Program-made: the position numbers and the translations under genes
In this document: positions 47,243-56,202 of the stretch, in pieces
Position numbering within the stretch: the first letter of the stretch is position 1
Layout: each line of letters opens with the position of its first letter
The notes under the pieces: generated by a model
What the model saw: the letters and a program-made list of their open reading frames with translations, nothing else
What the model was told of the DNA's origin: nothing
The model's database searches: none
Assembly: GCF_009831765.1 (NCBI RefSeq)
Contig: NZ_WSSB01000010.1
Span: 1 to 64,000 of the forward strand
Reading direction: 5' to 3'
Length of the DNA: 64,000 bases
Origin: Craterilacuibacter sinensis
GTDB taxonomy: Bacteria; Pseudomonadota; Gammaproteobacteria; Burkholderiales; Chromobacteriaceae

Positions 47243-48095
47243 CAAGATACCACCCCACGATAGCGGGCCCCCATATCAGCGCGATCAAGCCTGCCGCCGC
47301 CAGATAAGGGCCGAACGGCAAGGGCTGGCCGCGTCCCAGGCGCGCGGCGGCCATCATGGCGATGCCCCACAAGGCACCGACCAGACTGGACAGCAGAATA
47401 ATCAGCGGCAACATCTGCCAGCCCAGCCACGCACCCAGCGCCGCCAGCAGCTTGAAGTCGCCATAACCCATGCCCTCCTTGCCGGTGACCAGCTTGAATG
47501 CCCAGTACACCGACCACAAGGACAGATAACCCGCCATCGCCCCCGCCACCACGTCGGACAGAGGCAAGATACCGGTCAGCAAATGGAACAACAGGCCGGC
47601 CCATATCAGCGGCAGGGTGATATCGTCCGGCAGCAATTGGGTATCAGCATCGATAAAGGTCAGCGCAATCAGCGCGCCAGCCAGCAGCAAGCTCCCCGCC
47701 AGCATGACCGATGGCCCGAAGCGCCAGGCCAGCACGGCAAACAGCACACCCGTGACCAGTTCGACCAGAGGGTAACGCAGCGGAATCGGCGCCTGACAAT
47801 CGGCACAGCGCCCGCGCAAAGACAGCCAGCCCAGGAGCGGAATATTGTGCCAGGGGCGAATGGCCGCACCGCACTGCGGGCAGCGCGAGCGCGGCACCAT
47901 CAGATTGAAGGGCGCGCACGGGGCGATCTCTTCGCCACGCAGTTCGGCGCATTCGGCAGCCCAGCGCCGCTCAAGCATCACCGGCAGCCGTGCAATCACC
48001 ACATTGAGAAAACTGCCGACAAACAGGCCAAACAGCGCGACCAGCAGAATAAAAGCCACAGGCGGCAAAGCCAGCATCAGATCGAATAGCGCCAT
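47232..48095 (-). CDS. pilD: Prepilin peptidase/N-methyltransferase PilD
   Basis: PilD cleaves and N-methylates prepilins and pseudopilins at the inner membrane. The 287-residue polytopic protein has the N-terminal cytoplasmic zinc domain with CPQCG and CADCQ (about residues 72-100), and the two catalytic aspartates, one in FIDADTQLLPD (near residue 150) and one in GMGYGDFKLLAALGAWLG (near 210). It is in the pil cluster but should also serve the Gsp pseudopilins from 24.6-35.4 kb. It overlaps pilC by one base. Confidence 0.96.
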   Translation of the reverse strand: MALFDLMLALPPVAFILLVALFGLFVGSFLNVVIARLPVMLERRWAAECAELRGEEIAPCAPFNLMVPRSRCPQCGAAIRPWHNIPLLGWLSLRGRCADCQAPIPLRYPLVELVTGVLFAVLAWRFGPSVMLAGSLLLAGALIALTFIDADTQLLPDDITLPLIWAGLLFHLLTGILPLSDVVAGAMAGYLSLWSVYWAFKLVTGKEGMGYGDFKLLAALGAWLGWQMLPLIILLSSLVGALWGIAMMAAARLGRGQPLPFGPYLAAAGLIALIWGPAIVGWYLGGL

Positions 48096-49318
48096 CAGCC
48101 CACCACCTGCCCCATCTTGAAGATAGGCATATACATGGCAATCACCAGGCCACCAATCAACACACCCAGCACCACCATAATCACCGGCTCCATCAAGCTG
48201 GACAGCGCAGCCACCGCGTTATCCACTTCTTCTTCGTAAAAGTCGGCCACCTTCTCCAGCATGGAGTCGAGCGAACCAGACTCCTCGCCGATGGCGGTCA
48301 TCTGCATCACCATATTGGGGAACAGATCGCTTTTCTGCATGGCGTAAGTCAGGCTGGAACCGGTACTGACCTCGGTACGGATCTGCCCGGTGGCATCGGC
48401 ATACACCTGGTTGCCCGATGCCCCGCCCACCGAATCCAGCGCCTCGACCAGCGGTACACCGGCGGTAAACAGCGTGGCCAGCGTGCGCGTCCAGCGCGCA
48501 ATAGTCGCCTTTCTCACGATGTCACCGATCACCGGCAGCTTCAGCACAATGCGGTCGGCAATCTTGTGCGCCTTGGGCGAGCGCTTGAAGGCAAACATGC
48601 TGCCGAAAATCGCCCCGAACAGGCCACCGAAAATCAGCCACCACCATTCGACAAAGAAGTCGGACAGCCAGATCACGAACATGGTCGGCGCCGGCAAGTC
48701 TGCACCGAAGCTGGAGAACAGGTCTTTAAACGCCGGAATCACGTAGATCATGATCACGGCAGTAATGATAAAGGCGGTACCGATAATCGCCGTCGGGTAG
48801 ATCATGGCCGACTTGATCTTGGCCTTGATCGCCAGTGTTTTTTCCTTATAAGTCGCCAGCTTGTCCAGCAGCGAATCCAGCACACCGCCGGTTTCACCCG
48901 CCGCGATCATATTGCAGAACAAGGCATCGAACTGCAGCGGATGCTTGCGAAAAGACTCGGACAGCGAGCTGCCGTTTTCCACTTCGGCGCGGATATCCAG
49001 CAGCAGCTTGGTCATGCGCGGATTGCTGTGGCCGCGTGCGGTAATATCGAATGCCTGCAACAGCGGCACACCGGCACGCATCATGGTCGATAGCTGGCGG
49101 GTAAACAGCGCCACATCCTTTTCGGTGATGCTGCTGCCCAGCTTTTGCCGTTTGCGCTTGATCTTGAGCACATTGATGCCCTGACGGCGCAGCATCATGC
49201 GGGCCACGGCTTCGGTTTCGGCGCGAATCTCGTTGCGCACCACCTTGCCGCCCTTGTCCTTCCCCTCCCATTCCCAGGCATATTGGGCGGGATTTTTCAC
49301 GCTTGCAGCTTTAGCCAT
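48095..49318 (-). CDS. pilC: Type IV pilus inner-membrane platform protein
   Basis: PilC (407 residues; PilG in Neisseria) is the GspF homologue for type IV pili. It has two T2SSF repeats (about residues 70-190 and 275-395) with TRQLSTMMRAGVPLLQAFD and FTAGVPLVEALDSVGGASGN, and transmembrane helices near 175-195, 215-240 and 378-400. The N-terminus includes WEGKDKGGKVVRNEIRAE. It follows pilB by 55 bases and precedes pilD. Confidence 0.96.
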   Translation of the reverse strand: MAKAASVKNPAQYAWEWEGKDKGGKVVRNEIRAETEAVARMMLRRQGINVLKIKRKRQKLGSSITEKDVALFTRQLSTMMRAGVPLLQAFDITARGHSNPRMTKLLLDIRAEVENGSSLSESFRKHPLQFDALFCNMIAAGETGGVLDSLLDKLATYKEKTLAIKAKIKSAMIYPTAIIGTAFIITAVIMIYVIPAFKDLFSSFGADLPAPTMFVIWLSDFFVEWWWLIFGGLFGAIFGSMFAFKRSPKAHKIADRIVLKLPVIGDIVRKATIARWTRTLATLFTAGVPLVEALDSVGGASGNQVYADATGQIRTEVSTGSSLTYAMQKSDLFPNMVMQMTAIGEESGSLDSMLEKVADFYEEEVDNAVAALSSLMEPVIMVVLGVLIGGLVIAMYMPIFKMGQVVG

Positions 49319-49373
49319 AATGCGATCCGTTATTGTTATTCATGTACTGCCACGTTGCCGCCGGCGGCGTGTA

Positions 49374-51080
49374 TCAATCGTTGGTCAAGGCCAGCACTTC
49401 CGTTAGCGAAGTCACGCCCTGCTTCACCTTGAGCAAGCCGGCATGGCGCAGGTCTATCATGCCCTCCTCGCGTGCCAGATCGGCGATATCGCTGGCATTG
49501 GCGTCACGCAGGATCAAGCGGATCATCGCGTCGGTCATCGGCATCAGCTCGTACAGGCCGGTCCGGCCCTTGTAACCGCTGCCGCGACAAGTATCACAGC
49601 CAACCGGGCCATACGGCTGCCAGCTGCCGTCAAGATCGGCCTCGGTAAACCCGGCCTGCAGCAGCGCCTCGCGCGGCAACTCCACCTGCGCCTTGCATTC
49701 CTTGCACAAGCGCCGCGCCAAGCGTTGCGCCATGATCAGCAACACCGAACTGGCCACATTAAACGGTGCCACGCCCATATTGAGCAAACGGGTCAGTGTG
49801 GCCGGCGCGTTATTGGTGTGCAGCGTGGAGAACACCATATGGCCTGTCTGCGCCGCCTTGATCGAAATATCCGCCGTTTCGAAGTCGCGAATCTCGCCCA
49901 CCATGATGATGTCCGGATCTTGGCGCAAGAAGGCGCGCAAGGCGGCAGCAAAGGTCAGCCCGGCCTTTTCATTGACGTTGACCTGGTTGATCCCCGGCAG
50001 GTTGATTTCCACCGGGTCTTCCGCAGTGGAAATATTGGTATCGGTCTTGTTCAGGATATTGAGGCAGGAATACAGCGACACCGTCTTGCCCGAGCCGGTC
50101 GGGCCGGTCACCAGCACCATGCCGTACGGACGCTCGATGGCATCCAGCAGCAGCTTTTTCTGCGCGGGCTCGAAACCCAGTTGCTCTACATCCAGCGATG
50201 CGGCCGACGCGTCCAGAATACGCATCACAATCTTTTCGCCATACAGGGTCGGCAAGGTGCTGACCCGGAAATCGATCGCCTTATGCTTGGACACCACCAG
50301 CTTGAGGCGGCCATCCTGTGGCACGCGCTTTTCCGAAATATCCAGCCGCGAAATCACCTTGATGCGCGAAGCCAGCTTGTCCTTGATCGCCAGAGGCGGG
50401 CGGGCAATTTCCTTGAGCTCGCCATCCACCCGGTAGCGGATGCGGTAGTATTTTTCATACGGCTCGAAATGGATGTCCGATGCCCCGCCATTCACCGCAT
50501 CTATCAGCACCTTGTGCAGGAACTTCACCACCGGTGCGTCTTCCACATCCGGCAGCTTGTCGCCCATGGGCGCATCCGGGTCAACCAGCTCCATCTCGCC
50601 CAGATCTTCGCCGACCAATGCGTTCAGCGCCTGCCCCGCTTCATTTTCACCGTAACGGCCAATCAGCCTTCCCAGCTTGTCATCCTCGACCACCACCACA
50701 TCGACCGTCAGCCCGGTCTTGAAGGTAATGGCGTGCAGGGTCTGGGTCATGGTCGGGTCGGATGCGCCAACAAACAGCTTGCTGCCGCGCTTGAACAGCG
50801 GCACCAGCCGGCGCTGCAGCACCAAGTCTTCGTCCAGTACACCACGCGGCATATCGTCCGGATCCATGGCCGACAGATCAAACAGGGGGAAACCAAAAGC
50901 CTGCGCGGCAAAGCTGGCCAGCTCCAGCGGCGTCATGCGCTTGCTGGCCAGCAACTGTTCGACAAAACTGCAGTTGGCCGTTTTCGCCTGCCGGTCTATT
51001 GCATCGGCATCGTGCTGCGATAATTTGCCCCGCTGCACCAGCGCCCGCCCCAAGCCGGAAAAACCCGCCGCATTATCCAT
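49374..51080 (-). CDS. pilB: Type IV pilus assembly ATPase
   Basis: PilB (568 residues; PilF in Neisseria) drives pilus extension. It has an N-terminal MshEN-type domain (about residues 40-150), Walker [11 protein letters not shown] (about residue 325), Walker B DPDIIMVGEIRDFE (about 390) and a tetracysteine zinc motif (LCKEC ... GCDTC near 463-505). It differs from gspE in this window in the N-terminal domain. It leads the pilB-C-D-coaE-zapD-yacG unit. Confidence 0.96.
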   Translation of the reverse strand: MDNAAGFSGLGRALVQRGKLSQHDADAIDRQAKTANCSFVEQLLASKRMTPLELASFAAQAFGFPLFDLSAMDPDDMPRGVLDEDLVLQRRLVPLFKRGSKLFVGASDPTMTQTLHAITFKTGLTVDVVVVEDDKLGRLIGRYGENEAGQALNALVGEDLGEMELVDPDAPMGDKLPDVEDAPVVKFLHKVLIDAVNGGASDIHFEPYEKYYRIRYRVDGELKEIARPPLAIKDKLASRIKVISRLDISEKRVPQDGRLKLVVSKHKAIDFRVSTLPTLYGEKIVMRILDASAASLDVEQLGFEPAQKKLLLDAIERPYGMVLVTGPTGSGKTVSLYSCLNILNKTDTNISTAEDPVEINLPGINQVNVNEKAGLTFAAALRAFLRQDPDIIMVGEIRDFETADISIKAAQTGHMVFSTLHTNNAPATLTRLLNMGVAPFNVASSVLLIMAQRLARRLCKECKAQVELPREALLQAGFTEADLDGSWQPYGPVGCDTCRGSGYKGRTGLYELMPMTDAMIRLILRDANASDIADLAREEGMIDLRHAGLLKVKQGVTSLTEVLALTND

Positions 51081-51140
51081 AAGCCTGCTGTCCCCTATTT
51101 TTTTAACCCCGTACCCGGCATCCCGCCGCGCAAGGAAAGA

Positions 51141-52394
51141 TCATGCCTTGCTCAGGCGCACGCGTCGTATCGCGCGCTCGCCAATCTGTAATATTTCAAA
51201 TATGCAGCCATAACGCTTGCAACACGTACCGACGTCGGGAATATCCCCGTAATGCTCGATCAGCAAACCGTTCAGCGTCTTGGGGCCGGACAGCGGCAAG
51301 GCCAGCGCAAACTGGCGGTTCAAGTCGCGCAGCGCCATGCTGGCATCCACCAGCAGCGAGCCATCGCTGGCGCGCGTGACCAGCGTTGCCTGCTCCGGCG
51401 ACTGGGTGGTGAACTCGCCGACCACCACCTCGAGGATATCCTCCATCGTCACCAGCCCCATCAGCTCGCCATACTCGTCAACCACCACCCCGATGCGACG
51501 GCGGTTTTCCTGAAAGTTCTGCAACTGGGTAAACAGCGGGGTGCTGGCTGGCACGAAGTACGGCTCGCGGGCAACTTCGCGCAAGCCGTCCAGCGTCAGC
51601 CCTTCGCGCATCAGATGTAGCACTTTACGCACATGCAAAATGCCAATCAAATTTTCTAGCCCATTTTCGCATACCAGAATACGCGAATGATGGCAGGTCT
51701 GCAGCTTGACCAGCGTTTCATCCAGCAGTTCGGCCAGATCCACCGCCTCGATGTGGCGTCTTGGCACCATCACATCCTCGGCGGTGAAGCCTTCCAGCTC
51801 GAACAGGTTGACCAGCATCGAGCGGTGCTTGCTCTGGGTAAAGCGCGTCGACTCCAGCGCCAGCAGGCGCAACTCGTCAGCCGAAATCTGTCCGCTATCA
51901 TGGCTGACATTCACCCGCAGCAACTTGAGTACGCCCTGCACAAACAGATTGACGAACCACACCAGCGGATACAACAGCTTGAGCAACAGAACCAGCGGCC
52001 CGCTCACCGCGGCGGCGACCTTGAGCGCATGCGCTGCCGCCAGAATCTTGGGCGTAGCTTCAGAAAACACCAGAATGGCGAATGTCACCGCCAGTGTGGC
52101 CAGACCCAGCGCCAGCTCATTCTGGCCGACCAGGCGGAACACAATCACCGTAGACAGCGAAGCGGCGGCCGAATTGACGAAGTTGTTGCCCAGCAGAATC
52201 ACGCCCAGCAATTTATCGGTCTGCGCCAGCAGGCCCAAAGCACGGCGTGCACCCTTATTGCCAGCGGCGGCCTGCGATTTCAAACGGAAGCGGTTGGCCG
52301 CCATCATGCCGGTTTCGGACATGGAAAAAAACGCGGAAATCGCCAGCAGAATGACCAGCGTCAGAAACAGGATGGATAAGGGAATGTCGTTCAA
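51141..52394 (-). CDS. HlyC/CorC family protein (CNNM transmembrane domain with CBS pair)
   Basis: The 417-residue inner-membrane protein has an N-terminal CNNM/DUF21 domain with about four helices (residues 1-185, including FFSMSETGMMAANRFR), two CBS domains (about 200-325, with MVPRRHIEAVD and VVDEYGELMGLVTMEDILEVVVGEF) and a C-terminal CorC/HlyC domain. Related proteins export magnesium or support its homeostasis. It lies 60 bases before pilB on the same strand and may be cotranscribed with it. Confidence 0.88.
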   Translation of the reverse strand: MNDIPLSILFLTLVILLAISAFFSMSETGMMAANRFRLKSQAAAGNKGARRALGLLAQTDKLLGVILLGNNFVNSAAASLSTVIVFRLVGQNELALGLATLAVTFAILVFSEATPKILAAAHALKVAAAVSGPLVLLLKLLYPLVWFVNLFVQGVLKLLRVNVSHDSGQISADELRLLALESTRFTQSKHRSMLVNLFELEGFTAEDVMVPRRHIEAVDLAELLDETLVKLQTCHHSRILVCENGLENLIGILHVRKVLHLMREGLTLDGLREVAREPYFVPASTPLFTQLQNFQENRRRIGVVVDEYGELMGLVTMEDILEVVVGEFTTQSPEQATLVTRASDGSLLVDASMALRDLNRQFALALPLSGPKTLNGLLIEHYGDIPDVGTCCKRYGCIFEILQIGERAIRRVRLSKA

Positions 52395-52486
52395 GGGGAA
52401 TGGGCACTAAATAAGGAACAGGCTCAAATTATATGGGATGGATGGCAGCGGGTACAGCGACCAGCCCCAGGCACGCTCTCTGGCGT

Positions 52487-52516
52487 AAAAAAACCCGGCA
52501 GCGCAGCTGCCGGGTT
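52487..52516 (-). terminator. Rho-independent terminator after the porin gene
   Basis: On the minus strand AACCCGGCAGC/GCTGCCGGGTT (52516-52492, loop TGC) is followed by a T-tract. A second perfect hairpin, AAGCTTGT/ACAAGCTT (52523-52542), overlaps the porin stop codon. Confidence 0.9.
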
Positions 52517-52540
52517 GATTTCAAGCTTGTAAAGACAAGC

Positions 52541-53563
52541 TTAGAACTTGTGAACTACGTTGAAGCTAACAGCTTTTTCGTCGCCATTCACGCCGGCATC
52601 GCTACCAGCATCAAACTTGATCTGACCATATTGCAGGCCGGCGATAGTGCGCTTGGAGAACTTGTAATCCACACCCACAATCCACTGGTCGTAACCGGAG
52701 TCGGATGCCTTATCGCCATCAATCTTCGCATCCCAGCCCTTGGCATAAGAGAACTTAGGTACAAAACGGTCAACGGTGTAGGCAACAGTCAAGCCCGCTT
52801 CGTTGGTTTTAACATCCTTATCGGCAATCGCAGCCAAGGCGGCAGCATCGGCAAAGTCACCGGCCCACGAAGCAACACCACCTTGTGACTTGGTGTACTG
52901 GTAGGACAGGGCTGCATACAGATTGTTGGCATCAACGCCGCCTTCAATACGGAACTGCTTGCTGTCGGTACCAACTTTGGCATCTTTTTGCAGGTAATCA
53001 ACACCGACGAACATATTGCTGAACGCGTAGGTGCCGCCGATGTTCCACTTGTTAGCCGAACCAGCAGCTTCGTCAAAACCGTAAGCAGCAGCGAAAGTCA
53101 GGCCGCCCAGATCCGGGCTGTCGTAGCGCACGGCATTGTTAAAACGGGTGTCATTACGATAGAAGGTGCTGAAGCCGGCGGCCTTGCTGCCATACTCGTA
53201 GGTGTCCAGGCTTTCCAGATCCAGGTTGCCGTAGGTGCTCAGCTTACCGATACGTACCTTACCGAAATCACCAGCGAAGCCAACGAAGGAGTCGCGGGTA
53301 GCCCAGGTGTTGTTGCCATTGCTGTCGGTTCCATCGATGCTCAGCTTGGACTCAACCTGCCAGATGGCCTTCAGGCCATTACCCAGATCTTCGCTACCCT
53401 TGAAACCGATACGCGAACCGATATCGTCAACATTGGTTACAGCACCGTCATCGCCGGATTTAACACTTTCAACACCAGCCTTGATCGCGCCATAGATGGT
53501 CACGTCAGCCATGGCGGCAGCAGGCAGCAAGGCAACAGCCAGTGCAATAATTTTCTTGTTCAT
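52541..53563 (-). CDS. Outer-membrane porin (Neisseria/Burkholderia type)
   Basis: The 340-residue protein has a signal peptide ending at AAAMA, and mature DVTIYGAIKAGVES, the typical start of trimeric 16-strand general porins of betaproteobacteria. Conserved parts are GSRIGFKGSEDLGNGLKAIWQVE, SFVGFAGDFGKVRIGKL and the C-terminal SFNVVHKF ending in phenylalanine, the BAM recognition signal. Loop 3 with YNDT-like FYRNDTRFNNAVRYDSP is visible. Codon use is strongly biased, consistent with high expression. It has its own terminator. Confidence 0.94.
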   Translation of the reverse strand: MNKKIIALAVALLPAAAMADVTIYGAIKAGVESVKSGDDGAVTNVDDIGSRIGFKGSEDLGNGLKAIWQVESKLSIDGTDSNGNNTWATRDSFVGFAGDFGKVRIGKLSTYGNLDLESLDTYEYGSKAAGFSTFYRNDTRFNNAVRYDSPDLGGLTFAAAYGFDEAAGSANKWNIGGTYAFSNMFVGVDYLQKDAKVGTDSKQFRIEGGVDANNLYAALSYQYTKSQGGVASWAGDFADAAALAAIADKDVKTNEAGLTVAYTVDRFVPKFSYAKGWDAKIDGDKASDSGYDQWIVGVDYKFSKRTIAGLQYGQIKFDAGSDAGVNGDEKAVSFNVVHKF

Positions 53564-53601
53564 GAGTCTTTCCTTTTTCGAGGTCGGTTAACTTGCCTGA
53601 T

Positions 53602-53613
53602 CCCGCTAGCGGG
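53602..53613. other. Palindrome in the porin leader
   Basis: CCCGCTAGCGGG is a perfect twelve-base palindrome 39 bases upstream of the porin ATG, in the leader of the minus-strand gene. It could be an operator or an RNA stem (without loop it is tight). No function is assigned. Confidence 0.35.
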
Positions 53614-53782
53614 TCGGGCATATTGTTTGCCACTGCTGTCTCGCACTGGTCATGCGCATATACTAAGTGCCGCGTTGCTAAAAAACAAAAACACGCCACC
53701 GATGCGGCCAAAATAGAGACAATCAAACCGAAGAAAAACAGGCAAAACCAAGCCAATCAAGGCTTTATTCAATGTATCTATT

Positions 53783-53810
53783 TTGCAACACAGCTAAAAC
53801 GCTATATAAG
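53783..53810 (+). promoter_or_regulatory. Probable photolyase promoter
   Basis: TTGCAA (53783-53788) and TATAAG (53805-53810) are 16 bases apart, upstream of the ATG at 53842. Confidence 0.5.
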
Positions 53811-53841
53811 AAAAACACCAAAATTTCATGAAAGCCCCACC

Positions 53842-55257
53842 ATGAACCCGTCACCCGTACTGTGCTGGCTACGCCGTGACCTGCGCCTGAGCGACCATGC
53901 GACCTTGTCCCGCGCGCAACAATGCGGCCCGGTACTGGCTGTTTTCGTATTTGATCCGGCCTTGCTGACAGGCCTGCCGGCAAACGACAAGCGCGTGGCG
54001 TTTATCTGCGCCGCACTCGATGAAATCCGCACCCGCTTGCGGGCGCTGGGTAGCGAACTGGTGGTGAGCTATGGCGACCCGCAGCAACAGCTGCCATGCA
54101 TCGCCCAAGATTGCGGTGCCCGGCAGCTGTTTTTTGCCCGCGACTACGAGCCGATGGCACTGGCGCGTGACGCGGCGATCACGCAAATACTGGAAACACA
54201 AGGCGTGACGGTTGAGGCGGTCAAGGATCAGGTGGTTTTTGAACAGGACGAGCTACTGAGCAAGGCTGGCCAGCCCTACACCGTATTCACCCCCTACGCG
54301 CGCGCCTGGCGTGCGCAGTTGACGCCGGCAAGCTATGCCGCGTGGCCCGTAAAATTGGAAAGCCGCTATTTTGCTGCGCGCGACAGCCTGCCGGCGCAGT
54401 GGCGAGGCGATGAAAAGCCGATTGCCGTACCGGGGTTTGCAAACGCAAACCTTGCCGCGCTGACCATCCAGACCGGCGAGCGCGGCGCCCGGGCTTTGCT
54501 ACAGGACTTTGCCACGCGCATCGCCCGCTATGGCGAGCTACGCGATTATCCGGCGCGCAAAGGCGTGTCTTATCTGTCGGCCCATTTACGCTTCGGGACG
54601 GTTTCGATCCGGGAACTCGTGCGTCTGGCACTGGAGGATGGCAGCGCAGGCGCGATGGTCTGGCTGAACGAGCTGATCTGGCGCGAGTTTTACCAGCAAT
54701 GGCTGTGGCACTTCCCTGAGGCTGAACAGACCAGCTTCAAGCCGGCCTACCGCAATTTGGTATGGCCAGGCGAAGACAGCCATTTTGATGCATGGTGCGC
54801 AGGGCAAACCGGCTACCCGCTGGTTGATGCGGCCATGCGCCAGTTGAAACTGAGCGGCTATATGCACAACCGGCTACGCATGGTGGCGGCGAGCTTTCTG
54901 GTCAAGGATCTGTTGATAGACTGGCAACGCGGCGAGCGCTACTTTGCCAGCCAATTACTGGACTACGATATGGCGGCCAATTGCGGCGGCTGGCAGTGGG
55001 CGGCATCGACCGGCTGCGATGCGCAGCCATGGTTCCGCATCTTCAATCCGGTAACGCAATCACAGAAATTCGATGCTGACGGCCACTTTATCCGCCGCTA
55101 CGTCCCCGAACTGGCGGTGCTGGACAACAAAGCCATCCACGCACCGTGGCTGGCCAAGACGCTGCCAGAAACATTCCTGCTTGGCCGCGACTACCCCGCG
55201 CCCATCGTCGAGCATGCCAGCCAGCGCGAAAAAGCGCTGGCCTTGTTCGGACGCTGA
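53842..55257 (+). CDS. phrB: Deoxyribodipyrimidine photo-lyase
   Basis: The 471-residue flavoprotein repairs cyclobutane pyrimidine dimers with light. It has an N-terminal antenna domain (LCWLRRDLRLSDHATL near residue 6) and a C-terminal FAD domain with YLSAHLRFGTVSIREL (about 240), WLNELIWREFYQ, TGYPLVDAAMRQL and RMVAASFLVKDLLIDWQRGERYF, then NGGW-type NCGGWQWAASTGCDAQPWFRIFNP. These are class I CPD photolyase features. The start is the ATG at 53842 (MNPSPVLCWLRR). It is divergent from the porin. Confidence 0.95.
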   Translation: MNPSPVLCWLRRDLRLSDHATLSRAQQCGPVLAVFVFDPALLTGLPANDKRVAFICAALDEIRTRLRALGSELVVSYGDPQQQLPCIAQDCGARQLFFARDYEPMALARDAAITQILETQGVTVEAVKDQVVFEQDELLSKAGQPYTVFTPYARAWRAQLTPASYAAWPVKLESRYFAARDSLPAQWRGDEKPIAVPGFANANLAALTIQTGERGARALLQDFATRIARYGELRDYPARKGVSYLSAHLRFGTVSIRELVRLALEDGSAGAMVWLNELIWREFYQQWLWHFPEAEQTSFKPAYRNLVWPGEDSHFDAWCAGQTGYPLVDAAMRQLKLSGYMHNRLRMVAASFLVKDLLIDWQRGERYFASQLLDYDMAANCGGWQWAASTGCDAQPWFRIFNPVTQSQKFDADGHFIRRYVPELAVLDNKAIHAPWLAKTLPETFLLGRDYPAPIVEHASQREKALALFGR

Positions 55258-55273
55258 GCACACAGGGCGCAAA

Positions 55274-56119
55274 TCAGCGCCCGAGCAGCAACTCCAGCAC
55301 AATCTTGCTGCCGATATAGCCCACCAGCAGCAAACCAAAGCCGGATAGCGTCCAGCGCACAGCCAGACGGCCACGCCAGCCGTGGCGGACACGCCCCAGC
55401 AACAAGCCGCCAAACACCAGCCAGGCGGCGCAGGCGAAGACAATCTTGTGATTGAGGGTGAAGGGCGTCGCGAACATCTGCTCGGAGAACAGGATGCCGG
55501 TCAGCAATGACACCGTCAGCAGCGCGAAGCCGACCGCAATCACCTGGAACATCATCGCCTCCAGCGACAGCAAAGGCGGCAACTGACGGGTAAAGGTCGT
55601 GGCGCGGCGCGCGTGCAAGGCCCTGTCCAGCACCAGCATCAGCATGGCCAACAGTGCGGCAATGGCAAACAGGCTGTAAGCCAGCATGGACACCAATAAA
55701 TGCAGCGCAAACAAGGGATTCGCCAGTTCATAGCTTAAATGATGGCCTGGCAGCAACAACTCGACGCCCAGCGCGACCACCGCCAGCGGCAACATCAATA
55801 GCTGCAGCCCTTCGACCCGATAGAAGAAACTGCTGGTCCAGTAGATCAGCAGCATCAGCCACACCACGGTCGACAGCGCGCGCCCCAGCCCCAAGTCCAG
55901 ATGCGCGCCGGATAAAAGCGGCAACAGCACCAGCACGGCATGGGCCAGCAGCACCAGACCCAGCACGCCGTGCTCGATGCGCGGGGCACGCGGCAAGACC
56001 GCACGGCCTTTCCAGTGCCCTATGTGGTGCCAGGACAGGGCGAAATAAGCCAGTAAAAGACATAAAGACAAAGCAAACAGGAAACCACTCATCGTCATCA
56101 GGCCGTCAATGCCGGGCAT
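55274..56119 (-). CDS. CcsA-like cytochrome c assembly membrane protein (YpjD family)
   Basis: The 281-residue protein has about eight hydrophobic helices and the CcsA/CcmF-like segments NPLFALHLLVSMLAYSLFAIAALLA (near residue 130, with a histidine) and LNHKIVFACAAWLVFGGLLLGR (near 235) plus WRGRLAVRWTLSGFGLLLVGYIGSK. The tryptophan-rich WWD motif of true haem lyases is not evident, so it fits the YpjD group of unknown role next to ffh. The ATG at 56119 with AGAGG upstream is chosen; ATG 56098 is an alternative. Confidence 0.82.
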   Translation of the reverse strand: MPGIDGLMTMSGFLFALSLCLLLAYFALSWHHIGHWKGRAVLPRAPRIEHGVLGLVLLAHAVLVLLPLLSGAHLDLGLGRALSTVVWLMLLIYWTSSFFYRVEGLQLLMLPLAVVALGVELLLPGHHLSYELANPLFALHLLVSMLAYSLFAIAALLAMLMLVLDRALHARRATTFTRQLPPLLSLEAMMFQVIAVGFALLTVSLLTGILFSEQMFATPFTLNHKIVFACAAWLVFGGLLLGRVRHGWRGRLAVRWTLSGFGLLLVGYIGSKIVLELLLGR

Positions 56120-56202
56120 GTACCCGGCCTCTTGTGTAAAATAGGCAGTTTGAAAGTCTACACCAAAGCTGCATTGCCGTTGGCAGACATGAAGGATGGC
56201 CC

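Noticed and set aside
49443-51023. A 526-codon plus-strand frame opposite pilB
   Set aside because: Antisense shadow of pilB, His/Arg-rich and without motifs.
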